Source: MED-G82 sp964342675
GTDB taxonomy: Bacteria > Pseudomonadota > Gammaproteobacteria > Magnimaribacterales > D2472
NCBI GenBank assembly: GCA_964342675.1
Contig: CAYFFR010000001.1
Span: 21,389 to 85,388 of the forward strand
Direction of reading: 5' to 3'
DNA length: 64,000 nucleotides
Translations under genes and position numbers: made by a program
Part shown: positions 50,484 through 59,031 of the stretch, piece by piece
Layout: the number at the start of each line of letters is the position of its first letter
Position numbering within the stretch: the stretch's first letter is position 1
The notes under the pieces: model-generated
The model's database searches: none
Seen by the model: only the letters and a program-made list of their open reading frames with translations
Told to the model about the DNA's origin: nothing

Positions 50484-51221
50484 TTAATTTATTTTATAGC
50501 CCTTAAAAATATCTCTTCTAAAACAAGTTGATTGATCTTTGAAATTATCAGAAATTATTCTAAAACTTGTATCATCTAGTGTTGATTCAGCAAAATCATT
50601 GTATTTTGCTTGGCTATCAAAAATATTTACCCAACTAAAATTATTATTCGATGAGTTTTCTAGATACATTGACTGGTATGTAATATCCTTTTGCGACATA
50701 AAAAATTTTAAATCATCAACACTCATATTAAATGTTAGAAATGAGCCATCTTCAGTATATGAGCATTCTAAAAGTTCAATATATGAGCCTTGAGGATTGA
50801 AATTATTTCCATTTGAAACAACCATATCCAAACCATTAGATACAAAATTTGGTTTGATGCACGACGAAACATCTACAAAAGAATTATTAATTATTTCATT
50901 ATAATTATCCAAACTAATTGAGCTCTTTTTTTTAATCCATATCTCAAAAATATTTGAAACTAAGTTACCGTCCATAATTGGAAAAACAATTAATATGTTG
51001 TCATTAGATGCAACCTGGCCAACTTCATCGACGAAGGCTGGTATCAGCTCTTCAACTTTATTCAAAGTGAAATCATTGATAATTGAGCATCTAAATGCTT
51101 GAAATTGATAATTAAAATCTGGCTTGATTAATTGACTGATTCTTGATTCGCTATCATTTCTGCCATATTCACACGAGCAAATTAAGCTAGTAGATAGAAG
51201 TATCAAAATAAACTTTTGCAC
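50484..51221 (-). CDS. Lipoprotein of unknown function
   Basis: 245 residues. Lipobox ICSC (lipidated Cys about 17) after a short signal. The mature protein has two stretches of similar character, FRCSIINDFTLNKVEELIPAFV and LECSYTEDGSFLTFNMSVDDL, each with a cysteine, and again FNDFAEST-like ends; an internal duplication is possible. I do not recognise the family. It is divergent from the PhoD-like gene (43 bases). Confidence 0.6.
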   Translation of the reverse strand: MQKFILILLSTSLICSCEYGRNDSESRISQLIKPDFNYQFQAFRCSIINDFTLNKVEELIPAFVDEVGQVASNDNILIVFPIMDGNLVSNIFEIWIKKKSSISLDNYNEIINNSFVDVSSCIKPNFVSNGLDMVVSNGNNFNPQGSYIELLECSYTEDGSFLTFNMSVDDLKFFMSQKDITYQSMYLENSSNNNFSWVNIFDSQAKYNDFAESTLDDTSFRIISDNFKDQSTCFRRDIFKGYKIN

Positions 51222-51264
51222 GGTTGCACTCTAACATTAAAAAGAAGTATGTGATAATAAAAAG

Positions 51265-52233
51265 GTGTATAAATACAATAAAAATTTCTTTTATATATAC
51301 ATTATATTTTTAATATTCCCACTTAATGCAGGGTATAAAATTGCCTTTGGATCATGTTTAGATCAAAAGCTTCCTCAGCCAATATGGAGTGCTATAGAAA
51401 AAGAGAATATTAATAGTTTTATTTTTCTAGGAGACAATGTTTATGGTGATAAACCTGATGGAAATATTGAATACTTAAAACAAGCTTATGCTATTCAAGG
51501 TAAAAAACTACCAGCATGGTTAAAGCAAAAAGATCTAATGGTAATTTGGGATGATCATGACTACGGAGTTAATGATGGAGGTAGCGATTATTATAATAAA
51601 AAGATTTCGCAAGAAATTTTCTTAAAATTTTGGAACATTAATCTAGATGATAAAAGGTACTCTCGTGAAGGCATATATTTTAGTTCCTATAAAAACATTA
51701 ATGGATTTAAAGTTCATTTTATTGGCTTAGATACAAGGTTTTTCCGATCAAGATTAAAAGGTAAAAGAAAAAGATATGTGCCTAATAATGATGAAAATGC
51801 GACTATACTAGGTAATCAACAATGGGCTTGGTTAAAAAAAGAGTTAGAACTAAAGTCTGATATTAAGGTTATCATGTCATCAATTCAAATTCTTGCTTCT
51901 AGTCATCGATTTGAAAAATGGTCTAACTTTCCACATGAGAGAAACCAATTACTTGATCTATTAAAGAATAAAACCAACGCAAAAAATATATTATTAATTT
52001 CTGGAGATAGGCATCGTGGAGGAATCTATAAATTAGATAATATTGTTGAAATTACTGCGTCGAGTCTTAATAAACCTGGTTCGATAAAAGCAGAAACTGA
52101 TCCGCTACTTATAGGAAAAACACATCCAAATGAAAATTATGGATTAATGGAAATTTCTAATAACAAATTAATAATCTACTTAAAAGATATCAATGGTGCT
52201 CTCTTGGAGAGTATCAATATAAGCATTAATTAG
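51265..52233 (+). CDS. PhoD-like alkaline phosphatase / metallophosphoesterase
   Basis: 322 residues, GTG start with AAAAAGG upstream, and a signal peptide (to about 22, PLNA). The PhoD family pattern is clear: IAFGSCLDQKLPQPIW, FIFLGDNVYGDKPDG, VIWDDHDYGVNDGGSDYYNK (read in parts), LGNQQWAWLKKEL, and a late LLISGDRHRGGIY holding the metal histidine. It cleaves phosphomonoesters or diesters in the periplasm with Ca2+/Fe3+. It fits the phosphate-scavenging theme of the region at 22-33 kb, though it is 19 kb away. Confidence 0.85.
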   Translation: MYKYNKNFFYIYIIFLIFPLNAGYKIAFGSCLDQKLPQPIWSAIEKENINSFIFLGDNVYGDKPDGNIEYLKQAYAIQGKKLPAWLKQKDLMVIWDDHDYGVNDGGSDYYNKKISQEIFLKFWNINLDDKRYSREGIYFSSYKNINGFKVHFIGLDTRFFRSRLKGKRKRYVPNNDENATILGNQQWAWLKKELELKSDIKVIMSSIQILASSHRFEKWSNFPHERNQLLDLLKNKTNAKNILLISGDRHRGGIYKLDNIVEITASSLNKPGSIKAETDPLLIGKTHPNENYGLMEISNNKLIIYLKDINGALLESINISIN

Positions 52234-52241
52234 ATAAAACC

Positions 52242-52694
52242 TTAGTTAAGAACAAGGATTTGTCCTTTAAATAAAGTATTGCATTGGCCTTCATAAAGAT
52301 TAGCGAGCCTCTTTTCATCATTATATTCAAGAAATTTTACTTTCTGTTCACAAGTATAAAGAGAGTTAATAGTTCTACTATTTTTATATTGTAGATAGTC
52401 TGCATATAATCCAAATAGAACTACATCATGATGTGCTTCTGGAAGTGTATTCTTTAAGATAATTTTTCCATTACCTTCAGAGCTAAAGCATCCAACAGAC
52501 CCAGATGGACATACAGAAATTACAGCATCATCATTATAAATAACCTCAATTTGAGGTTGATTTATACCCAGTATATTTTTGGCAATTGAAAAAATATTTT
52601 CATTTCCATAGGAGATAGGAGATGAAAATAATATAATTAAGAAAAAACACCAGGGCCAACTTAATGATTGTACAAATTTATATAAATGTGTCAT
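52242..52694 (-). CDS. Exported protein of unknown function
   Basis: 150 residues with a hydrophobic leader (about 15-30; FFLIILFSSPISYG). The mature part holds four cysteines (SVCPSGSVGCF and TCEQKVKF, QCNTLF), suggesting two disulfides, and an AHHDVVLFGLYADYLQY segment. I do not recognise the family. It overlaps nothing and shares the gap 52695-52788 with the amidohydrolase promoter, with the inverted repeat inside that gap. Confidence 0.5.
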   Translation of the reverse strand: MTHLYKFVQSLSWPWCFFLIILFSSPISYGNENIFSIAKNILGINQPQIEVIYNDDAVISVCPSGSVGCFSSEGNGKIILKNTLPEAHHDVVLFGLYADYLQYKNSRTINSLYTCEQKVKFLEYNDEKRLANLYEGQCNTLFKGQILVLN

Positions 52695-52706
52695 ATATGT
52701 CTCTTA

Positions 52707-52726
52707 TGTGACAATTATGTGTCACA
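52707..52726. promoter_or_regulatory. Perfect inverted repeat TGTGACA-N6-TGTCACA (putative operator)
   Basis: TGTGACA (52707-52713) and TGTCACA (52720-52726) are exact inverted repeats six bases apart, in the divergent gap ahead of the amidohydrolase. Further TGTCA-like half-sites flank it, near 52690, 52730 and 52757. The spacing is not that of CRP (TGTGA-N6-TCACA). A dimeric repressor or activator site is likely, its protein unknown. Confidence 0.55.
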
Positions 52727-52788
52727 AACGTCAAATATATATGAACTTTCATAAATTTGTCAAATAATGAAACTCTATAGGGGGAAAT

Positions 52789-54066
52789 ATGAAAAAACTA
52801 ATATTAGCAATTATTACATTTAATACCTTTTCTATAAGTGTTACATCAAAAACCTTAATTCATGCAGGTGAATTACTTGATGTATATAATGGAAAAGTAG
52901 AAACAAAAATTTCTATAATAATTGATCAAAACAAAATCGAGTCCGTTAAGAAAGGCTATGTTTCTACATCTGGTTTTGATGAAGTTATAAATTTAAAAGA
53001 TGCTTTTGTTTTACCTGGCTTGATGGATGCTCATGTTCATTTGGCTGGGGAATATATGCCTAAATCAGAAAGAGAAATGAAAATTGAACCTGAATTCAAT
53101 GCTATTTTTGCTTCAAATAGTGCTAAAAAAACTCTAATGGCTGGGTTTACATCAGTTAGAAATCTTGGTGATGGTGGAATGGAAACAATCTCATTAAGAA
53201 AAGCAATTAGTAAGGGGGTTGTGGTTGGGCCAAGAATTATTACCTCCGGTAAGACTATTGCTACTACCGGTGGTCATGGAGATCCTACTAATGGTCTACC
53301 AAAACTCTTATATTCCCCTCCTACACCAGAAGAAGGAGTGGTGGATAGTAGTACTGATATAAAAAAAGCAGTTAGGCAACGTTATAAAGATGGTGCTGAT
53401 GGAATTAAAATTACTGCGACGGGTGGAGTGCTAAGTGTAGCTAAATCTGGAGACAATCCTCAATTTACTAATAACGAATTAGAAGCTCTAATTAAAATAG
53501 CTAAGGACTATGATTTCTGGGTTGCTGCACATGCCCATGGAAAAATGGGTATGCTTAGGGCAGTTAATGCAGGGGTTGATTCAATTGAGCATGGTACATT
53601 TATGGATCAAGAAGTCATGGATGCAATGATAAAGCAAGGCACATATTATGTCCCAACTATTTTAGCTGGTGAATGGGTTGCTGAAAAATCTAAAATAGAT
53701 AACTTCTTTCCTGAATTAGTTAGGCCAAAAGCAGCAAGGATTGGTCCAAAAATTTTATCAACATTTACTGAAGCTCATAAGGCGGGTGTAAAAATTGCAT
53801 TTGGAACTGATTCTGGAGTATCAGCACATGGTGATAACTGGAAAGAATTTCCGTTAATGGTAAAAGGAGGTATGACTCCATTAGAAGCGATCCAAAGTGC
53901 TACCATTGAAACAGCTATTCTATTTAGAATGGAAGATAGTATTGGTCAAATAAAACCTAATTATATGGCCGATATTATTGCTTTCAAAAATAGTCCTTTA
54001 GATGATATCTCAGAAATAGAAAATGTCATTTTTGTTATGAAAGATGGTGTGGTCTATAAGAATTAA
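52789..54066 (+). CDS. Exported amidohydrolase (imidazolonepropionase/Xaa-Pro-dipeptidase-like)
   Basis: 425 residues with a signal peptide (about 1-20). Metal site motifs of the amidohydrolase superfamily: DAHVHL with His82 and His84, a lysine in DGIKITATGG, AHAHGKM, SIEHGTF, and the aspartate of FGTDSGVSAHG. The late segment RMEDSIGQIKPNYMADIIAF is standard. Members of this branch hydrolyse cyclic amides or Xaa-Pro dipeptides in the periplasm. Preceded by an inverted repeat and a GGGGG ribosome site. The precise substrate is not predictable. Confidence 0.85.
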   Translation: MKKLILAIITFNTFSISVTSKTLIHAGELLDVYNGKVETKISIIIDQNKIESVKKGYVSTSGFDEVINLKDAFVLPGLMDAHVHLAGEYMPKSEREMKIEPEFNAIFASNSAKKTLMAGFTSVRNLGDGGMETISLRKAISKGVVVGPRIITSGKTIATTGGHGDPTNGLPKLLYSPPTPEEGVVDSSTDIKKAVRQRYKDGADGIKITATGGVLSVAKSGDNPQFTNNELEALIKIAKDYDFWVAAHAHGKMGMLRAVNAGVDSIEHGTFMDQEVMDAMIKQGTYYVPTILAGEWVAEKSKIDNFFPELVRPKAARIGPKILSTFTEAHKAGVKIAFGTDSGVSAHGDNWKEFPLMVKGGMTPLEAIQSATIETAILFRMEDSIGQIKPNYMADIIAFKNSPLDDISEIENVIFVMKDGVVYKN

Positions 54067-54102
54067 TATCGTCTTTGATAAATAAAGTCTATTACAAATT
54101 AG

Positions 54103-54537
54103 ATGACTATGATTTGGAAAACTCAACCAACAGCAGAAATATTGTCGACATTTAGATCTAGTATGAGTAAACATCTAGATATTAATGTTGTGGATGTTGG
54201 AGATGATTGGTTAAGAATGAGCATGCCTGTAAATACCAAAACCACACAACCGATGGGCTTTCTTCATGGTGGAGCATCTTGTGTATTAGCAGAATCTGTA
54301 GCCAGTTCTGCTGCATGGCTGTGTATTGATTCATCAAAAGAGATAGTTTTAGGGTTAGAAATTAATGCCAATCATGTTAAAACAGTTAGGGAGGGTCTGA
54401 TATATGGTACTGCAAAACCAATTCATCTTGGAAAATCAACCTCGGTCTGGGATGTCAGAATCACTCAAGACATGAATGAAGAATTAATATGTATATCTAG
54501 AGTTACTTTAGCAGTTAAACCCCTTCGCAATGATTAA
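54103..54537 (+). CDS. Hotdog-fold thioesterase (PaaI/MenI-like)
   Basis: 144 residues. The hotdog helix and catalytic segment TTQPMGFLHGGASCVLAESVAS (read as TTQPMGFLHGG then ASCVLAESVAS) is characteristic of the PaaI/YbdB/MenI branch; the acidic residue (Glu near 67) is the catalytic base. It hydrolyses an aryl- or acyl-CoA. No menaquinone gene is nearby, so the CoA substrate is open. It overlaps the DUF4212 gene by eight bases. A second ATG lies at 54109. Confidence 0.85.
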   Translation: MTMIWKTQPTAEILSTFRSSMSKHLDINVVDVGDDWLRMSMPVNTKTTQPMGFLHGGASCVLAESVASSAAWLCIDSSKEIVLGLEINANHVKTVREGLIYGTAKPIHLGKSTSVWDVRITQDMNEELICISRVTLAVKPLRND

Positions 54538-54775
54538 TAAAAAAATAACCTACTGGAAATTAAATTTGATCATAATTTCAGTGTTAATAATTATATGGTT
54601 TATGGCCTCACTTGGTTTTGGTGTCATTTTTGCTGATAGCATTGATCATATAAAAATAGGAGGTTTTAAACTTGGATTTTGGTTTGCTCAACAAGGAAGC
54701 ATAATTATATTTCTATTATTAATTCTAATTTATGTATTAGTCATGAACATCGTTGATAAAAAATTTAAAGATTAA
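54530..54775 (+). CDS. Small subunit of a sodium/solute symporter (DUF4212)
   Basis: 81 residues with two membrane helices (about 10-32 and 52-72) flanking GFKLGFWFAQQGSI, the recognisable DUF4212 signature. These small subunits always precede a VC_2705-type SSS permease, as here, where the stop overlaps the permease start by one base. They are thought to stabilise the permease. Predicted cognate solutes include acetate and other short organic acids. Confidence 0.88.
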   Translation: MINKKITYWKLNLIIISVLIIIWFMASLGFGVIFADSIDHIKIGGFKLGFWFAQQGSIIIFLLLILIYVLVMNIVDKKFKD

Positions 54776-56523
54776 TGGATGTTCAATCTTTAACATATTT
54801 ATTTGTTGGTAGTACATTTGTCTTATACATTTTGATAGCAATTTGGTCTAAAGCAAAATCAACTAATGACTTTTATATTGCTGGTAAAGGTGTCCATCCT
54901 ATAGCTAATGGAATGGCAACGGCTGCAGATTGGATGTCAGCAGCTTCATTTTTATCAATGGCGGGTTTAATAGCATTTATGGGTAGAGATGGATCAGTTT
55001 ATTTAATGGGATGGACTGGTGGATATGTATTGCTAGCATTACTCTTAGCTCCCTATCTTAGAAAATTTGGTCAATTTACTGTACCAGACTTTATAGGCGC
55101 AAGATATTATTCAAAATTAGCGAGATTCATAGCTGTAATTTGTCTAATAGTAATCTCTTTTACCTATATTGCAGGTCAAATGAGAGGAGTCGGTATTGTT
55201 TTTTCAAGATTCCTAGAAATCGATATTAATTTAGGGGTAATTGTTGGTATGTGTATAGTATTCTTCTATGCGGTGCTTGGAGGGATGAAAGGTATCACTT
55301 ATACACAAGTAGCACAATATTGTGTTTTAATATTTGCTTATTTAGTTCCAGCGATATTTATATCCATAATTATGACAAATAATCCAAATCCTATTTTTGG
55401 TTTTGGTGATACATTAGCAAATTCTTCAGTATATTTATTAGATAAGCTTGATAAGATTTCTATAGATCTTGGATTTGGTGCTTATACAGAATTTAAAAAA
55501 TCAACTATTGATATTTTCTGCATAACAGCTGCTTTGATGATAGGCACAGCTGGATTACCTCATGTAATTGTTAGATTCTTTACCGTTCCAAAAATAAAAG
55601 ATGCAAGAAAGTCGGCAGGTTATGCATTGTTATTTATTGCTATCTTATATTTAACTGCTCCAGCTGTTGCAGCCTTTGCAAGAGTTAATTTAATTGATTC
55701 AATTCAAGATCAGAGTTACGAAAATACTCCCGCTTGGTTTAAAAATTGGGAAGAAATAGGTTTGATAGCATGGGTAGATAAAAACAATGATGGAAAAATA
55801 AACTACTCAGATGGTAAAGCGCTAGTACCAGAAAAACCTCAATATAAAGATAACTCTAAGCAGAATAAACAAAGAGAAGTTAGTAATAAACTCAATAATG
55901 ACTCAAAGAATGAAGTTTACATAGACAGGGATATTATTGTATTAGCTAATCCTGAAATTGCTCAGCTACCTGGATGGGTTATTGCTCTTGTAGCAGCAGG
56001 TGGATTAGCGGCTGCTTTATCAACTGCAGCTGGATTGCTTTTAGTTATTTCATCCGCGGTATCACATGATCTATTAAAAAAGATATTTATGCCAAAAATA
56101 AGTGAAAAACAGGAGTTACTTTTTGCAAGAATAGCTGCGGGTATTGCTGTTATAATTGCTGGTTTATTCGGCATCTTCCCGCCATCATTTGTTGCTGAAG
56201 TGGTTGCTTTAGCTTTTGGTCTAGCTGCAGCTACAATCTTTCCGGTTCTATTTTTGGGTATTTTTACAAAATGGGTTACAAAAGAGGGTGCTATTCTAGG
56301 TATGTTATCGGGTCTTATCTTTACTCTAGGCTATATTATTAAATATAAATTTATATCACCTGAAATAAATAATTCAGAAAATTGGCTGTTTGGAATATCC
56401 CCTGAAGGCATTGGCGTTATAGGTTTTATAATTAACATGCTTGTCTCACTCTTCATAAGTATGATGACCCCTTCTACTCCAGTAAATGTTAAAAAGATGG
56501 TTAATGAACTTAGGCAGCCTTAA
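54775..56523 (+). CDS. Sodium:solute symporter, VC_2705 family, with EF-hand-like insertion
   Basis: 582 residues, about 13 helices, with SSS motifs DFYIAGKGVHPIANGMATAADWMSAASF (read in two parts) and FTVPDFIGARYYSKLA. A soluble insertion (about 305-385) interrupts the helices and includes WVDKNNDGKINYSDG, matching a 12-residue EF-hand loop with acidic or polar ligands at Asp335, Asn337, Asp339 and Asp346. Such insertions occur in the VC_2705 branch. Coupled to the DUF4212 gene. It uses the Na+ gradient, which the oad pump can help sustain. Confidence 0.88.
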   Translation: MDVQSLTYLFVGSTFVLYILIAIWSKAKSTNDFYIAGKGVHPIANGMATAADWMSAASFLSMAGLIAFMGRDGSVYLMGWTGGYVLLALLLAPYLRKFGQFTVPDFIGARYYSKLARFIAVICLIVISFTYIAGQMRGVGIVFSRFLEIDINLGVIVGMCIVFFYAVLGGMKGITYTQVAQYCVLIFAYLVPAIFISIIMTNNPNPIFGFGDTLANSSVYLLDKLDKISIDLGFGAYTEFKKSTIDIFCITAALMIGTAGLPHVIVRFFTVPKIKDARKSAGYALLFIAILYLTAPAVAAFARVNLIDSIQDQSYENTPAWFKNWEEIGLIAWVDKNNDGKINYSDGKALVPEKPQYKDNSKQNKQREVSNKLNNDSKNEVYIDRDIIVLANPEIAQLPGWVIALVAAGGLAAALSTAAGLLLVISSAVSHDLLKKIFMPKISEKQELLFARIAAGIAVIIAGLFGIFPPSFVAEVVALAFGLAAATIFPVLFLGIFTKWVTKEGAILGMLSGLIFTLGYIIKYKFISPEINNSENWLFGISPEGIGVIGFIINMLVSLFISMMTPSTPVNVKKMVNELRQP

Positions 56524-57353
56524 TCAATATCTTCTAAAATAAAATTGGCGCTGGCTTTAGTCATATCTATATTATCGTGTGAAACATCAGGAACGATCTC
56601 AAACCTCCATCTAAAAGGTATCTGATTTAATTCTGCAAAATCAACAAGACTAGAAAAGTAATTGACTCCTCTACTTAATCTATGTTTTCCTTGTTTGCGT
56701 GCTAATCGACTTTTTCTAAATGACCTCTCAGTATCAAGCTCAGCTAAAAAAATTCCTCCTTTAAGTCGTAAAAACCATTCTATTCTTTCTTTATCTACAT
56801 TGACTCCTTTAAGACCAAAAGGATATTTGTATCTATTATTTAAAAATGTATAGAAGTCAGCATTGGTCATTACAGCTTTATCTATTCTCAAATCATTGCT
56901 GAGTAATAAATATCTATGTACAAACTGAGCTCCACCAGAGTGACCATAAATCCTATATGTATTACCAGTTAATTGAAATTTTGCATGAAAAACGTCAAAA
57001 ATCTCACCTATAATTGAGTCGAGGTATAAGGACTGATCTTTTATTTGTTTCCCATCATAATCTGACATCATTAAGGTCCCATAAAAAGGGAAGGCTTCTT
57101 TTGTGAATAAGGGTGATATAACTATTAGGTTTTTATCTTCAGCATGCGGCAACCAATCCTTTAAATACTTCTCTGCATCCCGAGATCCTCCATGAATAAT
57201 AAATAGAATTTCTGTATTTTCATTGACTTCGTTTGGTCGAGAATAAAATACCTCTATATCTGGTAAATCTGAGTATGCAAATATAGTTTGCTCAATGTAT
57301 CTTGCTTGAGAGAATAAAGATAGAAAAACTAGAATATAAATATTATGCTTCAA
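56520..57353 (-). CDS. Exported alpha/beta hydrolase-like protein
   Basis: 277 residues with a short signal peptide (about 1-17). Nucleophile elbow GHSGGAQFVHR with Ser139, oxyanion segment FIIHGGSRDAEKYLKDWLP, and a late SHDNIDM probably holding the catalytic histidine. It may be a poly-hydroxyalkanoate-depolymerase- or esterase-like enzyme. It overlaps the sulfatase gene by ATGA, so the two are co-translated; a desulfation-deacylation pair acting on the same surface glycan is plausible but unproven. Confidence 0.75.
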   Translation of the reverse strand: MKHNIYILVFLSLFSQARYIEQTIFAYSDLPDIEVFYSRPNEVNENTEILFIIHGGSRDAEKYLKDWLPHAEDKNLIVISPLFTKEAFPFYGTLMMSDYDGKQIKDQSLYLDSIIGEIFDVFHAKFQLTGNTYRIYGHSGGAQFVHRYLLLSNDLRIDKAVMTNADFYTFLNNRYKYPFGLKGVNVDKERIEWFLRLKGGIFLAELDTERSFRKSRLARKQGKHRLSRGVNYFSSLVDFAELNQIPFRWRFEIVPDVSHDNIDMTKASANFILEDID

Positions 57354-58993
57354 TGTTTTACATGCTTTCCATTATTATTTTTTCTGAGTTCACACTTGCC
57401 ATTCTCCCAATCATTAGGATCACAATCATAGATTAATCTCCCTTGGTCTTTAAGAAGAAAATCAAGAATTTGATGAGCATGGGATCCAAAACCTAAAGAT
57501 GCATCATCTTGGAGTTCATCAAGTGGTATTGTATAAGTAGACCAATCATTTGGAGCCCTCCAACCAGGAGGTGGGACCAGTAATGATCTAGTTCCTGAGA
57601 TAGGATGAAGTGCTCTCCAGCGTCTTATTTTTTCAGCCATTTCTTTTACCAAATCTGGGTGATTATAAGCAAGATTAGTATATTCATACGGATCTTCCGC
57701 AATATTAAAGAGTTTGTTCTCTACCTTTATATCCATAAGAGAAGAAGAAATTATTTGAACTAATTTCCATTCTTTATTGAATACAGTGGTATGGAATTCT
57801 CCATAATTAGGAGTCTCAGAAGCAAAAAAAATATCTTCCTCTAATTCAATCTCTTCTCCATAACTAATTGCGGGCCACATATTTCTTCCTATAATTTCTT
57901 TTTTATTTAGCATTTGAATATTAGAGGCGCCTGCTAAAGTAGGAAAGATATCCATAACAGTAATTATTTCATCTGAATTTGAGTTGCTTTTTATTTTTCC
58001 TTTCCATTTGATAGCAGCGATCACTCTTATACCTCCTTCATATGTATCTCCCTTCCCTCCCCTTAATGGAAAGTTATCTGCACCTCCACCACCATAAGCA
58101 GCACCTCCATTATCTGAACTAAACAAGATAATAGTTTCTTCTTCTATTCCCTCTTCTTCAAGAACTTTAATAACCCTACCAATTGATTGGTCTAAAGCAT
58201 CTACAACTGCAGCATATAATGGTCTGGCTGAAGGTTGAATTAATGAAGCCATTTTTCTTGCTCTATCAATAGATTTATTTCTTGTAGGTTTGCGAAGGTC
58301 TTCAAGGTCCTGATATTTAATTATTAAGTCCTCTGGTGCTTCCAAAGGTGTGTGAGGTGCTAGAAAAGGCATATACAAAAAAAATGGTTTGTCTTTATCG
58401 CGAGATTTAATCCATCTTACAGCTTCATCAGCTAATAAATAAGTTTCATACCCCAGGTCATCGATGGTCTCACCATTTCTTTGAAAGTCTACGCCTCCTT
58501 GGTTTTGAAAAGGGGGGAAATAACCAACTTCAGTATGTAAATGTCCATAAAAATCTTCAAACCCCCTTGCATTAGGATGAAAAATTTCCTGTGAATGACC
58601 TAAATGCCACTTACCTATTAAAGCAGTTTGATACCCCGCTGCACTAAAAGACTCTGGCATTAGATGTTCATCAGGATGAATGCCATTATTCATCCAAGGC
58701 ATGATTACGCTATATGCAATCCCTAAACGCATTGGATCTCTGCCTGTCATTAATGCAGCACGAGTTGGACTACATATTGGTGTTGCATAGAATCTGTTAA
58801 GTGTCATCCCATCTTTAAAAATAGAATCTATATTTGGCGTGTTAAATGGTGCGCCTCTAAGAGAGATATCTGCCCACCCTAAATCATCTACCAAAAAGAT
58901 AATAATATTTGGTTTAGTTAGGCTGAAACTTGAAGCAAATATTAAAAATATATAAAGAGATAATCTCTGTAAGTTTCTTATAAGCATTGTCAT
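57350..58993 (-). CDS. Exported type I sulfatase (arylsulfatase family)
   Basis: 547 residues with a signal peptide (about 1-26). The formylglycine motif CSPTR is at Cys74 (TPICSPTRAALMTGR), and metal ligands VDDLGWAD (35-42) and FSSDNGG are in place. GKWHLGH is the conserved lysine/histidine segment. It cleaves sulfate esters from an aryl or carbohydrate sulfate in the periplasm. A formylglycine-generating or anaerobic maturase is not in the window. Followed by an alpha/beta hydrolase. Divergent from the CinA-like fusion gene across 38 bases. Confidence 0.9.
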   Translation of the reverse strand: MTMLIRNLQRLSLYIFLIFASSFSLTKPNIIIFLVDDLGWADISLRGAPFNTPNIDSIFKDGMTLNRFYATPICSPTRAALMTGRDPMRLGIAYSVIMPWMNNGIHPDEHLMPESFSAAGYQTALIGKWHLGHSQEIFHPNARGFEDFYGHLHTEVGYFPPFQNQGGVDFQRNGETIDDLGYETYLLADEAVRWIKSRDKDKPFFLYMPFLAPHTPLEAPEDLIIKYQDLEDLRKPTRNKSIDRARKMASLIQPSARPLYAAVVDALDQSIGRVIKVLEEEGIEEETIILFSSDNGGAAYGGGGADNFPLRGGKGDTYEGGIRVIAAIKWKGKIKSNSNSDEIITVMDIFPTLAGASNIQMLNKKEIIGRNMWPAISYGEEIELEEDIFFASETPNYGEFHTTVFNKEWKLVQIISSSLMDIKVENKLFNIAEDPYEYTNLAYNHPDLVKEMAEKIRRWRALHPISGTRSLLVPPPGWRAPNDWSTYTIPLDELQDDASLGFGSHAHQILDFLLKDQGRLIYDCDPNDWENGKCELRKNNNGKHVKH

Positions 58994-59031
58994 AATATAT
59001 CATTCAATATGACTAAAGAGTTGTTTATTTA

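Noticed and set aside
52707..52726. CRP-type site upstream of the amidohydrolase
   Set aside because: The half-sites are symmetrical but the spacing gives TGTGA-N10-TCACA, not the CRP N6 arrangement.
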